DNA from: Akkermansiaceae bacterium UBA7890
Lineage (GTDB): Bacteria; Verrucomicrobiota; Verrucomicrobiia; Verrucomicrobiales; Akkermansiaceae
Assembly (NCBI GenBank): GCA_002501065.1
Contig: DLRK01000126.1
Coordinates: forward strand, 518 to 21,290
Direction of reading: 5' to 3'
DNA length: 20,773 bases
The notes under the pieces are model-generated. The model saw only the letters and a program-made list of their open reading frames with translations. It was not told where the DNA came from and did no database searches. Both the position numbers and the translations under genes were made by a program. Positions 17,101-20,773 of this stretch are shown in pieces. Each line of letters opens with the position of its first letter. The stretch's first letter is position 1.

Positions 17101-18338
17101 GTGTTGGCGAAATACTGCCGGGCCATCGCCCGCGCCTTGTCGCCGGCCATCATGCGTGCGTCATAGAGATCCAGGGCCAGGACGGCACGGATCTGGCCGG
17201 CGTGCCTTGAATTGGCACGAAGCGCCTGCAGGAGGACTTGTCCGGCCCGGCTGTGGTTTTCTCCGCACCAGTTGACGACTGCCTGCGCGATTTCGCCACT
17301 CATCCCGGGAATGGCCATCAGTTCAGCCCCCAGTTTCAGGGCCCGGGGCAGGTTCCCGGTTTCTGCATGGGTGGAGGCGGCCTTGGCCAGTTGCTGGTAG
17401 CGGTCGTTCGCAGTGGGATAGGCCGCCATGTAATTGCGGACCTCCCTTTCCACCTCGGCAGGTGGACTCTTGGCCCGGATGAGAGCGTCGATGAGGGTGT
17501 TGTGGGGTTGATGGGTGACGTTGCCGTGCGCCTTCCGGTGGGACGCCACCGCGTTGATGTGCTGTCCAAGCCGTGTCTCGAAGTTGGCCGTGTAGGACCA
17601 GAGCTGGTGCTTTTCCAGCCCGATGAGGGGAGCGTTGCGTCGCAGGAGCACCTTTGCGAGGGCCAGTCCCTCGGCCCAGAGTCCGGCCTGGTTCGCCATT
17701 TCCAGCCCAATCAGGCCACAGCCGGTCAGGACCGTGTCAACGGGCAACTTGTCCACCATGCCCTTGGCCAGGGCGGCGGCTTCGCGGAAGCCGTCTGCAT
17801 TCTTGGCGGTTTGGAACAGCTTGAGCGCCCGCACCCCCTCGGGGACCACTCCTCCCTGGCGCCAATTGGCATCAAGTTCACGGGCCGCCTGCAGGGGGCG
17901 GCCGGTCCGCTCGTAGGTGGTAGCCATATATCTGCGCACCTCGAGGGTGAGCGCATGGCCGGGAAACATCTCCCGGAACTGGCGCCCCGTGGTGACCACG
18001 TCGCTGTGGCGACCTGTCATGGCGTAGCCTTCGATGAGCTTGACCATCACTGCGGGACGTTCGGGATGCTTGGTTTGCGCCCGGGAGAACTTCCCTGCAG
18101 TCCGGATGACTCCGAAGAGCTTCTCGTCTTCCTCGTAGATCCCGATGAGATCGAGCATCATCCGGGCGGCCGCAGGTGAGGATTCCGCGGTTTCCTTGAG
18201 GCGGGCTTCCAGGTGGGCCGCTCGATCCTGACCGGCGGCGGGGGGTACACTCGCGAGCAGGGCGAGGACGAGGGCGGACAGGATTGACGTTTTCAAGGTG
18301 AAAAGTTTTCTACTCAATAATCGTGATTGCGCAGCCAC
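11169..18338 (-). CDS. Giant exported TPR / beta-sandwich multidomain protein
   Basis: This protein has 2389 residues. A signal peptide covers residues 15-36 (LKTSILSALVLALLASVPPA, cleavage near AAG-QD). Residues 40-1095 are divergent TPR-like helical repeats. Residues 1108-2100 hold an array of beta-sandwich units sharing the pattern DxDxD...GIF...GDxIxVxYxD, near 1110, 1255, 1636, 1705, 1845 and 2006. Within it lies an F5/8C (discoidin)-like module at about 1315-1395 (AIDHSKDTAW, LHLRGSHDGRFWYTLARF). A possible PA14-like module follows at 1430-1520 (FFLVWSGRFF, GLMIDGRLEL, AGVHTITVV). Residues 2125-2389 return to clear TPRs. The start used is GTG 18338, which shares one base with the upstream stop (TAGTG). 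A TTG at 18296 would give an equally good, shorter signal (MKTSILSALV). It is likely a periplasmic or surface scaffold coupled to the ExbB/D motor just downstream; ligand unknown. Confidence 0.9.
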   Translation of the reverse strand: MAAQSRLLSRKLFTLKTSILSALVLALLASVPPAAGQDRAAHLEARLKETAESSPAAARMMLDLIGIYEEDEKLFGVIRTAGKFSRAQTKHPERPAVMVKLIEGYAMTGRHSDVVTTGRQFREMFPGHALTLEVRRYMATTYERTGRPLQAARELDANWRQGGVVPEGVRALKLFQTAKNADGFREAAALAKGMVDKLPVDTVLTGCGLIGLEMANQAGLWAEGLALAKVLLRRNAPLIGLEKHQLWSYTANFETRLGQHINAVASHRKAHGNVTHQPHNTLIDALIRAKSPPAEVEREVRNYMAAYPTANDRYQQLAKAASTHAETGNLPRALKLGAELMAIPGMSGEIAQAVVNWCGENHSRAGQVLLQALRANSRHAGQIRAVLALDLYDARMMAGDKARAMARQYFANTPTEDTWAEYTIAYLLRTAPDEAAFRSDMDLILKCARKHIHLQGFQERVSNVTLKDTKHNRAWQTARKAFHNEASTRLWGQVWERGGKSGQACKQLLQQKQDPKVRHLLLSRLAYNYLHHFGGSAQKKAAGHYRQLCSEFPRDYAGAQKWLEAASYSDQAKEMKVAAARHILTFSPQATHWETWLRVIDVRDPAIIRKALPWITKVTPLSSNPLYYTTRIGDILWEIDMKKEAVNWWRSRMDIDPDHQECVSCAERVAARMEPAQAVAFLQQRQSSANYHPGTYSGSLADLAFRADDLRKVDLVMKQAIAQQAKHPFRKHRLGEWSARGWLETARASKEWDAARKTQVYRIVRNLDLPRVSTEAALELLANTPRGMNRLREIYRVILFSNQHHESWRRIYPYAQGAIARGDHQMGSTVLNGLIHIIRGVGEKELNDARTLLRKAYGKMGSLSADIPENSPIAPLLQIILHLRLGEDELAEQAYYRNRQLFDKNQADLPVELILFGAKTHISQGTEDDHLRAEDILRGWLIRNGESGSVEVRDKARIQLLLARNYQHSQQYDVARAEFTTVLNHYRDQPESVEARFGIGETFMAQKVYDQAEEIFTELSENPNPRVNIRAEFLLGVLEIRQENNVEARRIFLSVLERTPNAELANETLFNLAEVYGIEQRYLTQLETLRTVGRLGRESKLWHTPGKALSVVVQDTDLGISRGETRIPVVVRTDPGGDAEESFLVSGGAGKGIFLSDLPTALGVAQAGSGTLEVTGGDTITVDYPAEFKKEFQFEFLSATRLKVASDGSLAVASSEILDEEDESFTEALQRKDLEVVENQGKAHQRPRDQIKPGNLIYTQVKDGDRDLTTEPDGVPIVLKASSGDQVEMKIPEESQHGGIFSATVPTGELPAGARASDSALDHNALMAIDHSKDTAWRSEPDGAAPKTLSIDLKELREVDTISLMSPDAEREAPVRLHLRGSHDGRFWYTLARFPTPEQDPPITFGEGEMTMRLYKTGKAKLRPSYSWKDIVSLVEKTKPDLEENVTRLSWSPPGEGEDAFFLVWSGRFFQERDGGMRFSVTGQHTGLMIDGRLELPMGEGGREADIYARAGVHTITVVSIVSAGGEAGSATRARDNARTASVTLRNFNEQDFDLNRAADFPRIEGPLEGLITQQENVWRLSLPSHEMRFLEYEILEYRGEAVAVNHVEVRGGATLHVPPEQDVLQLAGNDILELAPGDTVEVSYLDEITAGGAQRNKLLTARLTATYHNGGITPISYDFIRGGDGSVSGARKELLRIEPGERIVAEVVDYDLDTTNGKDSVEMQVQVNANTRRSLTATETGTSTGIFVAEIDTAAQPDGEKLVVKQGDKIYLRYKDEQNTFPGHASYREAVVLLNEPTEAVLQIVDSVKAVEGERTFIPVAATRPADHVSKIDYHLPLTVEVIDPDRAKDSQSTVTVEVETTQGSIVTVECVLSRGFAPATEEVDQVGNAALWEGRFVGQIPLLLGDLNSATSVPADGTVARPGLGRVLPPPTEEDDLLDEGSEREPGLLVLNVNGQDRFVARYQDERRPSGEAAERAAHAELATAAALRLTDEEYQEDAEIAHVGKKIYLWLEDPDLDVSGGRDKALVRVRTGTGEDETLEVEETLSHSGIFSGSFPLKSSNQPVTGNSQGEVECFFGDALTVGYLDNVIHTAEGEPIITVDLPVAVGTDGIMSAFSKVYKNEDLAIQTQFHIAESYFELFKSHLKLEQEEEALGNLALGRRVLREVKEDYPHPRYAPRIAYLLGQFAQELKEWDEAIVAYKSIVRGYPEHKLAPDAQYKLGQCYEQAGQLDEALESYVTLAATYPKSPLIANVMLRINEHFYNKEDYPVAASVGVKFLEKFPNHEWTPKMGFRIGQCHYKDESYEKAGTAFDEFVKLFPEEELTAQALFWAGESYRMDNDVPNAFRRYNRCRWDFPESDAAKYARGRLALPEMLAQFEREANLNDE

Positions 18339-20545
18339 TACTCTGCCGGTGCAGGGGCAGCAGCTTTCTTCAGGGCATCGACAATCTTCTTGGCTTCCGG
18401 GGCAATTTCGCTTTCAGGAAAGTCGTTGATCAACTGGTCGAAACGGCGACGCGCTTCCTGCCTCCGGCCCAGCTTGTAGAGGCAGCGGCCATAGTTGAAG
18501 AGAATGACATCGAGGAAGTTGGCGTCGGGGTAGTCGGCAAGCACGTTTTCAAAGACGTCGACGGCCCGGGCGTAGTCTTCCTTCTGATAGTAGAAGGCCG
18601 CCATCTTGGCCACCGCGTCACCGATGCGGCCAGATTCCGGGAAGTTTTCGTAGACAGCCTGGTAGGCGAGGAAAGCCTTCTCGAAGAGCCTCGAGGCCTG
18701 CTCGGCAGTGGACTTGAGAGCCATCTCCTCGTAGCACTCGCCCACGAAGAACTGCCCCTCGCCGCGCAGGCTGCTATTGGGAAGTTTCGCGATGGAGGAA
18801 TAGAGTCCGATGGCCCGGGAAAAGTTCCCGCGTTTCCGCTCCACGTGAGCCTGCTGCAGCATGGCCTCGTCGACGAAGGCGCTGGTGGGAAACTCGGTCT
18901 GCAGGCGCCGGCTCATGGCGAGAGCGAGGTTGAGCTCGTCCATTGCGAAGTAGATCCGCCAGAGCTGGACGTAGGTTTCCTCAAGGAGTTTGCCGCCGGC
19001 CTTTCGGGCCTCCTCCAGAATGCCCTCGCACACGATGAGGGCCTCGCCATACTTGAGGTCAGCCTTTTCCTTCAGGCCGAATTCCTTGTAGTGGTTGCCC
19101 ACCTGGGTAAGGGCTGTGGCGGTGCGGAGCCTGGTCTTGAGTTGCAGTTCCTCGTCGGAAATCTCGGTGCGGGTCACTCGCATCTCTCCCAGGTTGCCCT
19201 CGATCACCCGGGCCTCAGCAGTGCGGGTGAGGGAGTCCTCGCCGAGGTGCCGCTTGTCGAGGTAGACCAGTCGCACCACCTGTCCGGGATCGGCATGGAG
19301 GGCGTCGGCTACTCCGCTCCCCGGTTGCAGGGGGACGGCAAGGCGAAAAACCCCGTTTTCAGCACTCTCACGCAGTTGAACCGGAAGCGAACGCACCAGT
19401 TTGAGCGGATCGATCAGGTCCTTGAGGGTCCCATCCTCGGGGGCTTCTTCCAGTTCGCCGTTGGCGACCCGCTCCGCGATCTCCTCGTCGATTTCATCTG
19501 CAGTCTTGCGGCTGTAGACGTGCACGGTGGCCGCCAGGCGGTCGGCCTGCGGGGTGAGGTCGTGGTCGGCATCAGAGACCTGGAGGTGGAGGCGCTTGCC
19601 CAGGACCGCCGCCTGAAGGTCGTGCTGGTAGGTTCCATCCGCGATGCGGGCGATGCCGTTCCCTACCACCAGAACTTCCTTGAGGCGCTGCTCGTTGGTG
19701 CCCTTGTCGGTGGTGTGCCTGTCGAGGTAGGTGACTGTGATGAGGTCTCCACCCCGCACCTCCAGAATGCCGTTGCCGGGTTCGGGGCTTCCAAGCTGTG
19801 TCACAATGCTGCCCAAAGTGATCTTGGCATTCCGTCCGACAGTATCACAGAGAACCTTTTCCCGGTCCCCCGTCTTCGTCTGGCAGATCACTTCGACCTG
19901 CTCTCCCGGTTCCAGGATGGCGAAGTCCCTGTCATCGATCTTGATGAAGAGGCGTTTGCCGGCCTCCACTTTTTCGATCCTGGCATCGTTGTCGGAAAGG
20001 GCGGTGCCCACCTTCTCGAGGGCTTCGATTGCGCGGCTGTAATGCCCCTGTTTGAAGTGGCCCAGCCCGATGTAATAGTAGGCTTCATTAACCTCGGAAG
20101 AAGCGGGGAAGTTCTCGATCACCTGCCGCATGATCTTGAAGCAGTTCCCGTAGCGGCCCGCTTCGTAGTAGCAGGTGCCCGTGTTCAGGAAGGCGTAGGC
20201 CCGCAGTTTGTCGTCGGGATTGGTCTCCCGGGCAGCCGCCTGGTAGTGGGCCCGGGCCTTGTCGAACTGGCGGAGTTCCTTCAGGAGATGATCGGCGAGG
20301 CGAAGGTGCGCCTCGAAGCGGACCGGGCTGCGCGGATAGCGCTCGATGACGGATTTCCAGATCTCGAGAGCCTTCTCGTTTTCACCCACCTCCAGGCGGG
20401 CATCCCCGGCCTGCAGGAGCTTTCGGGCGGCCCGGTCTTCAACGATCGAACCGCGTTCCGCGGCCGCCGGCTGTTGTGCAACCGCCACCGGCAGGAGGGT
20501 GGCGACCGGGAGGAAAGCGAGGAGAGAAAGAACTGCGTATGGCAC
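18338..20545 (-). CDS. Exported TPR / beta-sandwich protein, first gene of the cluster
   Basis: This protein has 735 residues. A signal peptide of about 23 residues is present (MPYAVLSLLAFLPVATLLPV), though without a basic n-region. TPR-like helices occupy about 40-185 (EVGENEKALEIWKSVIERYP, GHYSRAIEALEKVG). Two beta-sandwich units follow at about 197-292 (IKIDDRDFAI ... GGDLITVTYLD) and 316-445 (VSDADHDLTP ... NGVFRLAVPL ... GQVVRLVYLD), the same unit type as in the 2389-residue neighbour. Residues 470-725 are clear TPRs ending in an Ala/Pro tail. It looks like a compact paralogue of that neighbour, with the same TPR-beta-TPR order. The GTG at 20545 is the only possible long start, because the in-frame TAA of the upstream DUF1501 gene precedes it by 6 bases. 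It shares one base with the next gene. The antisense frame is also long but has no recognisable motifs. Confidence 0.9.
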   Translation of the reverse strand: MPYAVLSLLAFLPVATLLPVAVAQQPAAAERGSIVEDRAARKLLQAGDARLEVGENEKALEIWKSVIERYPRSPVRFEAHLRLADHLLKELRQFDKARAHYQAAARETNPDDKLRAYAFLNTGTCYYEAGRYGNCFKIMRQVIENFPASSEVNEAYYYIGLGHFKQGHYSRAIEALEKVGTALSDNDARIEKVEAGKRLFIKIDDRDFAILEPGEQVEVICQTKTGDREKVLCDTVGRNAKITLGSIVTQLGSPEPGNGILEVRGGDLITVTYLDRHTTDKGTNEQRLKEVLVVGNGIARIADGTYQHDLQAAVLGKRLHLQVSDADHDLTPQADRLAATVHVYSRKTADEIDEEIAERVANGELEEAPEDGTLKDLIDPLKLVRSLPVQLRESAENGVFRLAVPLQPGSGVADALHADPGQVVRLVYLDKRHLGEDSLTRTAEARVIEGNLGEMRVTRTEISDEELQLKTRLRTATALTQVGNHYKEFGLKEKADLKYGEALIVCEGILEEARKAGGKLLEETYVQLWRIYFAMDELNLALAMSRRLQTEFPTSAFVDEAMLQQAHVERKRGNFSRAIGLYSSIAKLPNSSLRGEGQFFVGECYEEMALKSTAEQASRLFEKAFLAYQAVYENFPESGRIGDAVAKMAAFYYQKEDYARAVDVFENVLADYPDANFLDVILFNYGRCLYKLGRRQEARRRFDQLINDFPESEIAPEAKKIVDALKKAAAPAPAE

Positions 20546-20551
20546 GGTGCT

Positions 20552-20773
20552 TTATACGAACAGTTCCCGGATAGGCTGTCCATCTTTCCGCAATAAACGC
20601 ATCGGCCTACCCTGCTGGGTGATGGTTTCCCGGTTGAGATCAATCCCGAGGGCATGGCAGACGGTGGCGTGGAGATCAAAGGGCTTCACAGGATGTTCGG
20701 CCGGGTTCATGCCGTCCTCGTCAGAGGCGCCGATGATGGTGCCGCCCTTGATGCCGCCGCCGGCCATCCACAT
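20552..20773 (-). CDS. DUF1501 (sulfatase-like) protein, C-terminal fragment cut by window edge
   Basis: Only the last 73 residues are present; the gene continues beyond the right edge. The sequence WMAGGGIKGGTIIGASDEDG, then HPVKPFDLHATVCHALGID, and the ending GRPMRLLRKDGQPIRELF match the C-terminus of DUF1501 proteins. These are alkaline-phosphatase/sulfatase-superfamily proteins of about 450-480 residues, abundant in Planctomycetota and Verrucomicrobiota and often encoded beside DUF1549/DUF1553 genes. Their activity is not established. The stop (TAA at 20554-20552) lies 6 bases before the GTG of the 735-residue gene, so the fragment could be co-transcribed with the ExbB/D cluster, although functionally it may belong to a separate unit to the right. 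The Met at the window edge is internal, not the start. Confidence 0.9.
   Translation of the reverse strand: MWMAGGGIKGGTIIGASDEDGMNPAEHPVKPFDLHATVCHALGIDLNRETITQQGRPMRLLRKDGQPIRELFV

Noticed and set aside
18323..20596. Plus-strand open frame of 757 codons
   Set aside because: It is fully antisense to the 735-aa TPR gene. The minus product has a signal peptide, TPRs and the same beta units as its neighbour, whereas the plus translation is Val/Gly/His-rich with no recognisable motif. Long antisense frames are expected at this GC content.

Overview
The window is GC-rich and almost fully coding. Its gene content points to the Planctomycetota/Verrucomicrobiota (PVC) group. The evidence is the C-terminus of a DUF1501 protein at the right edge, a secreted LamG-type protein, poor Shine-Dalgarno signals, several GTG starts, and very large exported TPR proteins encoded beside ExbB/ExbD and DUF4159 genes. 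The phylum is an inference from gene families; no rRNA or tRNA gene is present to confirm it. I see no insertion sequence, prophage, CRISPR array or structural RNA.

Layout, left to right. Positions 1-204 hold no convincing gene. Positions 205-3579 are a short minus-strand operon: LamG-like secreted protein, then an exported oligopeptidase B with an intact Ser553/Asp638/His673 triad, then a small membrane protein. A divergent intergenic region (3580-3660) separates it from a two-gene plus-strand operon (3661-5774). That operon encodes a TIM-barrel 'PEP hydrolase/Tm-1 C-terminal' family protein and a UPF0261 (Tm-1-like ATP-binding) protein. These are the two halves of the plant Tm-1 protein, here as separate genes in reversed order.

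The rest, 20545 down to 5819, is one tightly packed minus-strand cluster of eight genes. In transcription order they are: a 735-aa exported TPR/beta-sandwich protein; a 2389-aa exported TPR/beta-sandwich protein that also carries an F5/8C-like module and a possible PA14-like module; a MotA/TolQ/ExbB proton-channel subunit; two different ExbD/TolR subunits; a 166-aa single-span protein with a Pro/Ala-rich tail; a protein with five predicted membrane spans fused to DUF4159; and a 584-aa TPR protein. Most junctions are 1-4 bp overlaps or very short gaps, which implies co-transcription and coupled translation. A truncated DUF1501 gene ends 6 bp upstream of the first gene and may belong to the same unit.

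My reading, which is inference, is that the cluster encodes an inner-membrane proton-driven ExbB-ExbD motor coupled to giant periplasmic or surface TPR scaffolds. No canonical TonB, TolA, outer-membrane receptor or Pal gene lies beside it. The two large proteins share a repeated beta-sandwich unit with the pattern DxD ... GIF ... GDxxxVxYxD. This energised envelope complex is the best candidate in the window for an undescribed system.
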